Shown here piece by piece: positions 14,533 to 22,498 of a DNA stretch of 22,498 bases. Positions within the stretch are counted from its first letter, which is position 1. The number at the start of each line of letters is the position of its first letter. A model generated the notes under the pieces. The model was given only the letters and a program-made list of their open reading frames with translations, searched no databases and was not told the origin of the DNA. This stretch comes from Parcubacteria group bacterium CG10_big_fil_rev_8_21_14_0_10_38_31 (lineage in GTDB: Bacteria > Patescibacteriota > Minisyncoccia > GCA-002772825), in contig PFDM01000028.1 in the NCBI GenBank assembly GCA_002772825.1, positions 1 through 22,498 of the forward strand, read 5' to 3'. The position numbers and the translations under genes are program-made.

Positions 14533-16281
14533 ATGGTAAAAGATACTAAAAATATAGAGATGATAAGGCATTCACTTGCCCACCTTTTAGCTTTGATGGT
14601 AAAGGGGAGGTGGAGTGACACTAAGCTCGGCATGGGTCCAGCGATAGAGAACGGCTTTTATTATGATTTTGAATTCCAGAGTCATACTCCTTCTTTAGAA
14701 GACTTATCTAAACTTGAAAGTGACATGAAGAGTCTTATAAAACAAGGTATCCAATTTGAACGCGAAGAGATATCTATAGAAGAAGCAAAAAAAATCTTTA
14801 AAAATGAGCCTTATAAGATAGAGTTAATAAAAGAACTAGAACAAAAAAACGATAATATTTCTATCTATAAAAGCGGTGATCTTGTGGATCTCTGCCAAGG
14901 TCCTCATATCAAATCAACAAAAGAGATAAATCCGGAAGGCTTTCATCTGACAAAAGTTGCCGGCGCCTACTGGAAAGGAGACGAGAATAATCAAATGCTG
15001 ACGAGAATTTACGGAGTCGCCTTTGAAACAAAAAAGGAGTTGGATGATTACCTGAAGAATATAGAGGAAGCGGAAAAAAGAGACCATAGAAAACTTGGTA
15101 AAGAACTTGATCTATTCACCTTCTCCCCCCTCGTTGGTTCTGGATTGCCACTCTTTACTCCAAAAGGAACTCTTCTACGAGATCTCGTTGGTGAAAAAAT
15201 ATATGAGATACAATCAAAATTTGATTATAAGAAAGTATGGATTCCTCACATCACAAAGAAAGAACTATATGAAACTTCTGGGCATTGGGAGAAGTATAAA
15301 GAAAATCTTTTTCACGTAAAAGGAAAATCAGATACTGAATTTGTGATGAAACCAATGAACTGCCCTCACCACACTCAAATCTATGCTTCAACACCTAAAA
15401 GCTATAGAGATTTACCTGTTCGTTTCGTAGAAATAACAACCAACTATCGCGATGAACAACCAGGTGAACTTCTTGGACTTTCCAGAGTAAGATCCCTGAC
15501 CCAAGATGATGGGCATATTTTCTGCGCGATAGAACATGTAGAAAAAGAAACAAAAAACATAATATCAGTGATAAGAGAATTTTATACACTCCTTGGAATG
15601 TTTGGTAAAGAAGATTATTGGGTCTCTCTTTCGGTAAGAGACACTAAATCACCGGAAAGTTATATTGGCGATGAAAAAAACTGGCAAGAAGCCGAAAGTA
15701 TCCTTGAGAGAGTGGCTAAAGATGAAGAATTAAATTATAAGAAGATTGAAGGCGAAGCGGCTTTCTACGGACCTAAGCTTGATTTTATGTTTAAAGATTC
15801 GCTTGGACGAGAATGGCAACTGGCCACCATTCAAGTAGACTTCTCTATGCCGGGACGTTTTGAACTGAAATATACAGACAAAGACGGTATTATAAAAACT
15901 CCCGTGATGATTCACAGGGCTATCGCCGGCTCTTTGGAAAGGTTTTTGTCGGTTATGATTGAACACTTTGCCGGAGCATTTCCTTTATGGCTTTCTCCCG
16001 TGCAGGTATTGATTATCCCAGTATCAGAAAAGTTTAACGACTACGGGGGAAAAATCCTAGATAAATTAAAAGAAAATAATATCAGGGTAGAGATAGATAC
16101 CTCAAACGATACCCTCGGTAAAAGGATCAGGAGTGCCGAAATAAAAAAGACACCTTATGTTCTTGTTGTTGGAGGAAAAGAAGAAGAAAATAATACTGTA
16201 TCAGTACGATCTAGAGAAAAAGGCGATGAAGGCGCCGTTGACACTGATAAATTTATAACTGATTTTCTAAAAACGATTTGA
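14533..16281 (+). CDS. thrS: Threonyl-tRNA synthetase lacking the TGS domain
   Basis: ThrRS charges tRNA-Thr. From ATG 14533 (582 aa) the protein begins directly with the editing domain: RHSLAHLLA with H13/H17, and DLCQGPH with C121/H125, the expected deacylation-site pattern. The class II core follows: motif 1 region, MKPMNCPHH with zinc ligand C277, motif 2 NYRDEQPGELLGLSRVRSLTQDDGHIF with H328, and motif 3 IHRAIAGSLERFLSVMIE with H461. The anticodon-binding domain is about 485-582. The N-terminal TGS domain found in the roughly 640-aa enzymes is absent. The frame is open upstream to 14473, but those codons translate the promoter. No T-box is seen. On its 3' side the reverse strand carries a predicted small RNA, with only 4 nt between the stop and the RNA's end. 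Confidence 0.96.
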   Translation: MVKDTKNIEMIRHSLAHLLALMVKGRWSDTKLGMGPAIENGFYYDFEFQSHTPSLEDLSKLESDMKSLIKQGIQFEREEISIEEAKKIFKNEPYKIELIKELEQKNDNISIYKSGDLVDLCQGPHIKSTKEINPEGFHLTKVAGAYWKGDENNQMLTRIYGVAFETKKELDDYLKNIEEAEKRDHRKLGKELDLFTFSPLVGSGLPLFTPKGTLLRDLVGEKIYEIQSKFDYKKVWIPHITKKELYETSGHWEKYKENLFHVKGKSDTEFVMKPMNCPHHTQIYASTPKSYRDLPVRFVEITTNYRDEQPGELLGLSRVRSLTQDDGHIFCAIEHVEKETKNIISVIREFYTLLGMFGKEDYWVSLSVRDTKSPESYIGDEKNWQEAESILERVAKDEELNYKKIEGEAAFYGPKLDFMFKDSLGREWQLATIQVDFSMPGRFELKYTDKDGIIKTPVMIHRAIAGSLERFLSVMIEHFAGAFPLWLSPVQVLIIPVSEKFNDYGGKILDKLKENNIRVEIDTSNDTLGKRIRSAEIKKTPYVLVVGGKEEENNTVSVRSREKGDEGAVDTDKFITDFLKTI

Positions 16282-16285
16282 ATCT

Positions 16286-16366
16286 AAAAAAATAAACCCC
16301 CACTGGAACGTAAGCCTTTTAATGATGCAATATTAAAAAAGGCTCACGTTCTTTTCCAGATGGGGG
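16286..16366 (-). terminator. Long-hairpin intrinsic terminator of the small RNA
   Basis: On the minus strand the hairpin closes with CCAGTGGGGG and is followed by TTTATTTTTTT. The plus strand has GTAGAGGAGG after the hairpin, so it does not terminate thrS. Confidence 0.75.
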
Positions 16367-16394
16367 TAGAGGAGGGGTCGGTTTAATGACCCAC
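16286..16394 (-). ncRNA. Predicted small RNA between thrS and gyrB
   Basis: No protein-coding frame is evident, yet the stretch has a near-consensus promoter (16399-16427), a predicted start around 16392-16396 and an intrinsic terminator ending near 16286, giving about 107-111 nt. The order is a 5' hairpin GGGTC/GACCC (16375-16392), a C-rich linker CCTCCTCTA (16367-16375), and a long hairpin 16297-16366. That hairpin has CCCCCA/TGGGGG and CTGG/CCAG base pairs, then 14 continuous pairs (AACGTGAGCCTTTT with its complement) and three more below an ATTGCATC loop. A T tract follows. It matches no RNA class I recognise (no SRP GGAA loop, tmRNA or RNase P features). The linker resembles an anti-Shine-Dalgarno sequence, suggesting mRNA targeting. 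It is also complementary to any thrS read-through transcript. Confidence 0.6.
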
Positions 16395-16398
16395 CCTA

Positions 16399-16427
16399 AC
16401 TATAAACTACCATATTATTCTTGTCAA
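16399..16427 (-). promoter_or_regulatory. Near-consensus sigma-70-type promoter of the small RNA
   Basis: TTGACA (16422-16427, perfect), a 17-nt spacer and TATAGT (16399-16404, 5/6). It is the best promoter in the window. The block AAACTTGAC is repeated 23 bp further upstream (16446-16454), and an AT-rich palindrome TTTAATAT-CATA-ATATTAAA lies at 16465-16484, possibly regulatory. Confidence 0.75.
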
Positions 16428-16491
16428 GTTTTGTAGCATTGTAGCGTCAAGTTTGTTAACAATATTTAATATCATAATATTAAACCATCCT

Positions 16492-16512
16492 TAATAAAAA
16501 TCGCGGTCGCGA
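16492..16512 (-). terminator. Weak candidate terminator of gyrB
   Basis: On the minus strand, TCGC-GACC-GCGA is followed by TTTTTATT, 55 bp past the gyrB stop. The stem is only 4 bp, so efficiency is doubtful. Confidence 0.3.
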
Positions 16513-16566
16513 AATATACTAAAGATACCGTTTATAAAATATTATTTTTTATTAAATCTTTATGAC

Positions 16567-18594
<2,028 letters not shown>

Positions 18595-19200
18595 CTATAT
18601 ACTAACATATATGGCCATTTTCCTCCAGTATTTTCTAAAGGTTATTATGGGGACAAATTTATGCGCTCCTTCATCCCTAATCATAGAATCCGGGTCATGA
18701 TAATAAAATCCTTTTATCTTATTATTTTCACTTTCAATCCCCGTCAAAGTCACCATATGAAATTTATCCATTTCTTTAAAATTTTTGAAAATAGAGACTA
18801 TTACAGGAGATTTATTTTCCAACGAGGAAATTATTTTTTCTATTCCCTTTCCTATAATTACATCTTCATATTCACTAACCTCTTCCTTTTTGTTGATGTA
18901 GTCTATCTTATGACTTCTAAACTCTTGAGGATATGCCATAAGGCCATGATTCCTTGCAAGTAAAACCAAATGATTATGAGCCCAGCCATAAGCCGGCACA
19001 TTACCTTCTATATATAACCCTTCATTTATCAACTCATCTGCTGATGGAGTATCCACACCGGACTCTAAACCATAAAAATCCATAACCATCTTCAAACATA
19101 AAATTCCACAAGAACGCGACATCCAGCTTGGGTCTGAAACATCAAGATATTGAGAATAATAAGGAATGTCTAAAATGTGTTTTGCCATAAATTTAGCCAT
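18595..19200 (-). CDS. C39-like cysteine peptidase-fold protein, 201 aa
   Basis: This is a papain-fold protein of the peptidase C39-like type. YYSQ supplies the oxyanion Gln (Q17), C31 (RSCGILCLKMVMDFYG) is the nucleophile, H148 lies in DKFHMVTLTGIE, and D169 lies in GFYYHDPDS. No signal peptide or transporter domains are present, so it is not a bacteriocin exporter; a cytosolic or non-classically located peptidase of unknown substrate is likely. It sits between pheT and gyrB, ends exactly at the gyrB start (TAGATG), and follows a gene that itself carries an NlpC/P60 peptidase insert. ATG 19200 lies inside an inverted-repeat arm; ATG 19188 (MAKHILDIPYYSQ) is an equally good start. Catalytic residues look intact, but activity is not shown. 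Confidence 0.8.
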   Translation of the reverse strand: MAKFMAKHILDIPYYSQYLDVSDPSWMSRSCGILCLKMVMDFYGLESGVDTPSADELINEGLYIEGNVPAYGWAHNHLVLLARNHGLMAYPQEFRSHKIDYINKKEEVSEYEDVIIGKGIEKIISSLENKSPVIVSIFKNFKEMDKFHMVTLTGIESENNKIKGFYYHDPDSMIRDEGAHKFVPIITFRKYWRKMAIYVSI

Positions 19201-19258
19201 TAGTTACTAGGGCTTAGTCAATAGTAATTTATCTTAAATCCTAATGACTAGTGGCTAA
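19193..19258. repeat. Stop-codon-rich inverted repeat at the C39-like gene start
   Basis: The arm TTAGCCATTAGTTACTAG (19193-19210) pairs with 19241-19258 at 15 of 18 positions around a 30-nt loop. The arms are full of TAG/TAA triplets in several frames, so they block read-through from pheT. One arm includes ATG 19200. A hairpin in the mRNA could limit initiation there and favour ATG 19188. Confidence 0.7.
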
Positions 19259-19268
19259 TAACTATCTA

Positions 19269-21662
19269 CTAGTTAATCTTCCTTACCTCCCACTCCGTCT
19301 TTTCATCCAACGCTTTTATAATCTTATTCATAAGCTCATTTATCTCACCTTCAGACAGCGTCTTGTCATAAGATTGAAAAACCAGACGAAACGCAAAAGA
19401 TTTTCTCTCATCATTTTCATATATATCAAAAAGGTCTGTATCAAAAAGAAGTTCTCCGGCTGTATTCTCTATAACATCAAGCACCTCTTCAACTTTAGTG
19501 CGGAAGGGGATAAAGACAGAAAGATCCCTCACTGCCGATGGATACCGAGAAGCAGGAGAATATTCTCGCTCTTGGTTGGAGACATCTTTCAACTTCTCAA
19601 AATCAATCTCCCAGCCCAAGACTGGTTCACCATGGTCAGAAAAATTACTTATATAACCGATTATTTTATCGTCGTATTTTATGAGCGCCGTCTCTTCTCC
19701 ATCATCGCTAAAACGCATACCTAATATGCCGAGTTTCTCAAAAAGGGTACTAAGCACACCTTTAATCTCATAAAATACCTCATGTTCTTTATTCTTCTTC
19801 TTGTCTTTATAGGCGAGTGCTCCGCCTATCATAGTTTTCTCATCAACACACTTCTCGTTCTTGATAAGACGAAACACTTCCCCAGCTTCAAACACTTTCA
19901 CCTCGTCAAAATATTTAAGATTCTCCTCAATGTTACTTAAAAGCCCCATCGCAAGATTTGACCTCAAAAATTCTCTACCCCTTGCTATTGGATTCTCAAG
20001 CTCTATATCACCCCTTTTTACAAATGAATAATTATACACTTCACTAAAACCAGCACCCACAAAAATATCTTTTATCTTTCTTAATAATTCATAATTTTCA
20101 TTCTTCACGGCCGGCGACAAGACGAAATGAGGAAGAACGGACGGTATATTCTCATAACCATATATCCTACCCACCTCTTCCACTAAATCTTCTTTTATCC
20201 TTATATCCAGACGCGCCGGTGGCACAGTCACAAGCAAAAGATCATCCTCTTCTGCCACCATCCTTCTAAACCCGCAAATCTTTTTAAATTGTTTTGATTT
20301 ATTCAAATCTTCAACAATAATCCCACTACTGTTGTATCTTGAAGAATGTATCACTTTACCTTTCCCCATATACATACCACAATGATCAATCCCCTCTTTT
20401 ACCTTATTCCCCTTCATGAAGTCTTTTGTTTCATAGTGAATCTTACCATTACCGGTATTTGAAAAAACCAGATCCCCAACTTTTAAATCTTTTTTATCCA
20501 CCGGTTTGCCATAAAAATATTGGTCTATAGTCATCCTCGGAACCTGCACCCCTGAATGTGCAAAAACATAACTCACAAAAGAAGAGCAATCAAAAAATTC
20601 CGGCGCATCATACGAGACACTCGCGCCATATTTGTACGGCTTACCCTTTAAACTCTGTGCTATTTTAATGACATTATCAATCGGTTTTATCTTCTTAACC
20701 TCAAAACCTAATCTTACAAATATGTTGATAATATTATTTTCCGGAATATCAATCCCCAAGACAGAAGATACATCTTTAGGGTGGATACCCAGCTTATATT
20801 GGCTAACCTTCCGAGGGTAAAAGTCCTTTACGGCACTATTTTTACCACCGGCTTCTTTCAAAATCAGACCGGTTGCCATCTCTAAGGCACCCTCGGCAAG
20901 AATAGGAGATATTTCATTCTCAAATCTTACAGATGAATCATTCCTAATCCCCACTCGCCTTGAAGTCTTCCTTATATTTACCGGCTCAAAATTAGCCGCC
21001 TCTAAGATTATATTTCTCGTCCCGTTATCCACTCCTGCCCTATTTCCACCCTTTACTCCTGCAAGGGCAAGCGGACCGACATCATCGGCAATCACTAAAA
21101 TACTTTCATCAAGTTCAACTTCCTGATTATTAAGAGTTGTAATCTTCTCTCCGGCTTTCGCTTTTCTCACTACGATACTCCCCTTCACTTTATCCGCATC
21201 AAAAGCGTGCATCGGCTGACCGACATCAAACATAACAAAGTTTAAGATATCAACTATATTATTTATAGACTTCTGACCTATTGCCTCAAGTCTGTCTCTG
21301 AGCCACTTCGGAGACGATTTAACTTTCACTCCTTCAACCATGACACTTGCGTAACGTCTGCACAAGGCAAGCTCTTTAACTTCTATATTAAAATCGGTCT
21401 TTAATTTATAGTTTTTTATTTTTAATTTCTCAATCTTCAATTTTGAATCAAGTATCGTAGCTATTTCCCTTGCAATGCCCTCATGACTCAAGCAATCGTG
21501 CGCCCTGTTTGGAGTAACATTAATATCAAGAACATAGTCACCTTTTTTCTTCTCAATGCCATCTACCTCTAAAGAGTGCATCGTTAAAAGATTGGCCAAC
21601 TTTTCCGGCTTAGGGAGATCTTTCTTAAAATAACTTTGTAGCCACTTATAACTTACTAACAT
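19269..21662 (-). CDS. pheT: Phenylalanyl-tRNA synthetase beta subunit with an NlpC/P60 domain inserted in B5
   Basis: PheT pairs with PheS in the (alpha-beta)2 enzyme that charges tRNA-Phe. The order is: B1 start (1-75) without the EMAP-type tRNA-binding domain of the roughly 800-aa enzymes; the B3/B4 editing module (about 95-275, VGQPMHAFDADKV to RRVGIRNDSSVRFE); B5 from about 285. B5 is split at residue 325, after VRLGFEVKKIKP, by about 145 residues of an NlpC/P60 peptidase. It then resumes at LLLVTVPPARLDIRIKEDLVEEVGRIYGYENIP (about 475). The catalytic-like core and the C-terminal FDX/anticodon-binding domain (ending TEWEVRKIN) follow. The insert is in frame with intact B5 motifs on both sides, so the host enzyme probably folds. 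At 797 aa, the normal length hides a missing domain plus an added one. The start is 1 bp after pheS. Confidence 0.96.
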   Translation of the reverse strand: MLVSYKWLQSYFKKDLPKPEKLANLLTMHSLEVDGIEKKKGDYVLDINVTPNRAHDCLSHEGIAREIATILDSKLKIEKLKIKNYKLKTDFNIEVKELALCRRYASVMVEGVKVKSSPKWLRDRLEAIGQKSINNIVDILNFVMFDVGQPMHAFDADKVKGSIVVRKAKAGEKITTLNNQEVELDESILVIADDVGPLALAGVKGGNRAGVDNGTRNIILEAANFEPVNIRKTSRRVGIRNDSSVRFENEISPILAEGALEMATGLILKEAGGKNSAVKDFYPRKVSQYKLGIHPKDVSSVLGIDIPENNIINIFVRLGFEVKKIKPIDNVIKIAQSLKGKPYKYGASVSYDAPEFFDCSSFVSYVFAHSGVQVPRMTIDQYFYGKPVDKKDLKVGDLVFSNTGNGKIHYETKDFMKGNKVKEGIDHCGMYMGKGKVIHSSRYNSSGIIVEDLNKSKQFKKICGFRRMVAEEDDLLLVTVPPARLDIRIKEDLVEEVGRIYGYENIPSVLPHFVLSPAVKNENYELLRKIKDIFVGAGFSEVYNYSFVKRGDIELENPIARGREFLRSNLAMGLLSNIEENLKYFDEVKVFEAGEVFRLIKNEKCVDEKTMIGGALAYKDKKKNKEHEVFYEIKGVLSTLFEKLGILGMRFSDDGEETALIKYDDKIIGYISNFSDHGEPVLGWEIDFEKLKDVSNQEREYSPASRYPSAVRDLSVFIPFRTKVEEVLDVIENTAGELLFDTDLFDIYENDERKSFAFRLVFQSYDKTLSEGEINELMNKIIKALDEKTEWEVRKIN
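20253..20687 (-). other. Inserted NlpC/P60 (C40-type) peptidase domain within pheT
   Basis: Residues about 326-470 of PheT match a complete NlpC/P60 domain: NVIKIAQSLKGKPYKYGA, FFDCSSFVSYVF with nucleophile C359, VPRMTIDQYF, LKVGDLVFS, DHCGMYMGKGKVIHSS with H427 and H439, and a closing FKKICGFRRMV. These domains normally cut cell-wall peptides or related amide bonds and are secreted; this one is inside a cytosolic synthetase. The catalytic triad is conserved, so it is either active or recently acquired. Boundaries are approximate. Confidence 0.88.
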
Positions 21663-21663
21663 A

Positions 21664-22498
21664 CTAGAATTGTTTTATGAATTTTAAATCTCCGGAATAA
21701 AGTAACCTCACGTCGTCAATCTTATACTTAAGCATAGCGAGCCTATCAAGCCCCATACCAAAAGCGAAACCTTTGTATTTTCTCGGGTCTAATCCGACAC
21801 CCTCTAGGACGCTAGGGTGAACCATACCGGCACCGACAACTTCAAGCCATTTACCTTGTCTACCGGCAGGCAGGCCTTTCCCTCTCCTAATATCCACTTC
21901 AACTCCCGGTTCAACAAAAGGAAAGTAGCTTGGCCTTAGGCGTACTTCAATATCTTTGCTCTTATAAAATCTCTGGAAAAATACTTCCATGACCGCTTTC
22001 AGATTAGAAAGATTAAGATTCTTATCCACCATCAATCCTTCAACTTGATAAAATTGTGCTTCATGGGTCATGTCCGTCGCCTCATACCTAAAGACTCGCC
22101 CGGGAGCAATAATCCTCATCGGAGGATTATTGTTTTCCATATGACGGATTTGCACCGGAGAAGTGTGGGTGCGAAGGAGCAGTTTCTCTCCTTTCTTTGA
22201 CTTCTTCTCGCTAAGACATAGATTGTTTTCTTTGTCTTTGATCCAGAAAGTGTCTTGCATATCTCTGGCAGGGTGATCTTTAGGAACGTTTAAGGCATCA
22301 AAATTATGCCACTCATCCTCAATCTGAAGACCTTCGGCAACCTCAAAGCCCATGCCGGAAAAAATCTCCGTAATATTATCAATGATTTGAGTTAATGGGT
22401 GAAGATGCCCCCGAGAAACCTTCTTTCCCGGCGCCGAAACATCTATCCAACTTGTATCGCCTTTTCCGCCTTGACGTTGATTTGTCTTGCTTTTCTTG
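21664..22498 (-). CDS. pheS: Phenylalanyl-tRNA synthetase alpha subunit (N-terminus beyond the window)
   Basis: PheS is the catalytic subunit of PheRS. The frame is open to the window edge, and the true start lies beyond 22498; the ATG at 22353 is internal, since codons upstream give GHLHPLTQIIDNITEIFSG, a canonical PheS stretch. The class II core shows FDALNVPKDHPARDMQDTFW, RTHTSPVQIRHME, RIIAPGRVFRYEATDMTHEAQFYQVEGLMVD (motif 2) and FAFGMGLDRLAMLKYKIDDVRLLY (motif 3). Between VDIRRGK and GKWLEVVGAGMVHP lies GLPAGRQ, seven residues missing from E. coli PheS as I recall it and encoded by an imperfect palindrome. It is followed by pheT after 1 bp, the usual pheST operon order. Confidence 0.96.
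   Translation of the reverse strand, partial: KKSKTNQRQGGKGDTSWIDVSAPGKKVSRGHLHPLTQIIDNITEIFSGMGFEVAEGLQIEDEWHNFDALNVPKDHPARDMQDTFWIKDKENNLCLSEKKSKKGEKLLLRTHTSPVQIRHMENNNPPMRIIAPGRVFRYEATDMTHEAQFYQVEGLMVDKNLNLSNLKAVMEVFFQRFYKSKDIEVRLRPSYFPFVEPGVEVDIRRGKGLPAGRQGKWLEVVGAGMVHPSVLEGVGLDPRKYKGFAFGMGLDRLAMLKYKIDDVRLLYSGDLKFIKQF
21854..21876. repeat. LPAGRQ-encoding palindromic micro-insert
   Basis: CTTGTCTACCGGCAGGCAGG on the plus strand is a GC-rich imperfect palindrome centred on CCGG, unlike the AT-rich surroundings. Read in the pheS frame it gives GLPAGRQG. I recall this peptide recurring in unrelated proteins of CPR genomes, which would mark it as an interspersed element. There is one copy in this window. 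Confidence 0.7.

Noticed and set aside
16297..16366. Terminator of thrS on the plus strand
   Set aside because: The plus-strand hairpin is followed by GTAGAGGAGG, not a T run; the T tract is on the minus-strand side, where the small RNA ends.
20253..20687. Intein in pheT
   Set aside because: There is no Cys/Ser-led splice junction with a terminal His-Asn and no homing endonuclease block. The stretch instead shows the ordered motifs of NlpC/P60.

Overview
The window looks like part of a reduced, AT-rich (roughly 35-40% G+C by eye) genome of the Patescibacteria/CPR type, most likely Parcubacteria-like. This is inferred from several points. Housekeeping proteins are shortened: the SMC has no hinge, ThrRS has no TGS domain, PheT has no N-terminal EMAP-type tRNA-binding domain, and DnaE stops after its OB fold. 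A membrane-anchored winged-helix/Cas2-like protein is present. An LPAGRQ-encoding palindromic micro-insert sits in pheS, a motif I associate with CPR genomes. The rpmF-rnc-smc neighbourhood lacks the fatty-acid genes that lie there in many bacteria. TGA is used as a stop (dnaE, thrS), so a standard-type code is indicated.

Layout. Positions 10744 down to 14 on the minus strand form one compact array: Cas2-like regulator, rnhB, rpmF, nusB fused to a Nudix domain, rnc, short smc, ftsQ, capA-like, DUF167, a hypothetical gene with a strong Shine-Dalgarno and a clear terminator, then an alpha/beta hydrolase and uvrB behind their own probable promoter. Genes mostly touch or overlap, which suggests translational coupling. 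The array joins RNA processing (RNase HII, NusB, RNase III, L32), chromosome maintenance (SMC, UvrB) and envelope/division (FtsQ, CapA). Diverging from it at 10932 is dnaE (plus strand), then a 355-bp non-coding stretch with a long inverted repeat, then thrS (plus). From the right edge, the minus strand carries pheS (cut by the window), pheT, a C39-like cysteine peptidase and gyrB.

The most notable items are: (1) PheT with a complete NlpC/P60 cysteine-peptidase domain (C359, H427, H439) inserted in frame in its B5 domain, directly upstream of a separate C39-like peptidase gene; (2) a probable unannotated small RNA of about 107-111 nt between thrS and gyrB, with a near-consensus promoter (TTGACA-17-TATAGT), a roughly 28-bp hairpin ending in a U tract, and a C-rich CCUCCUCU linker; (3) the Cas2-like wHTH gene lying exactly between two perfect 35-bp direct repeats, one over its own promoter and one over the presumed rnhB operon promoter; (4) a NusB-Nudix fusion; (5) a 713-aa hinge-less SMC. 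Four transcription-unit heads have a -10 box only 7-12 nt before the start codon, which points to leaderless or nearly leaderless mRNAs.
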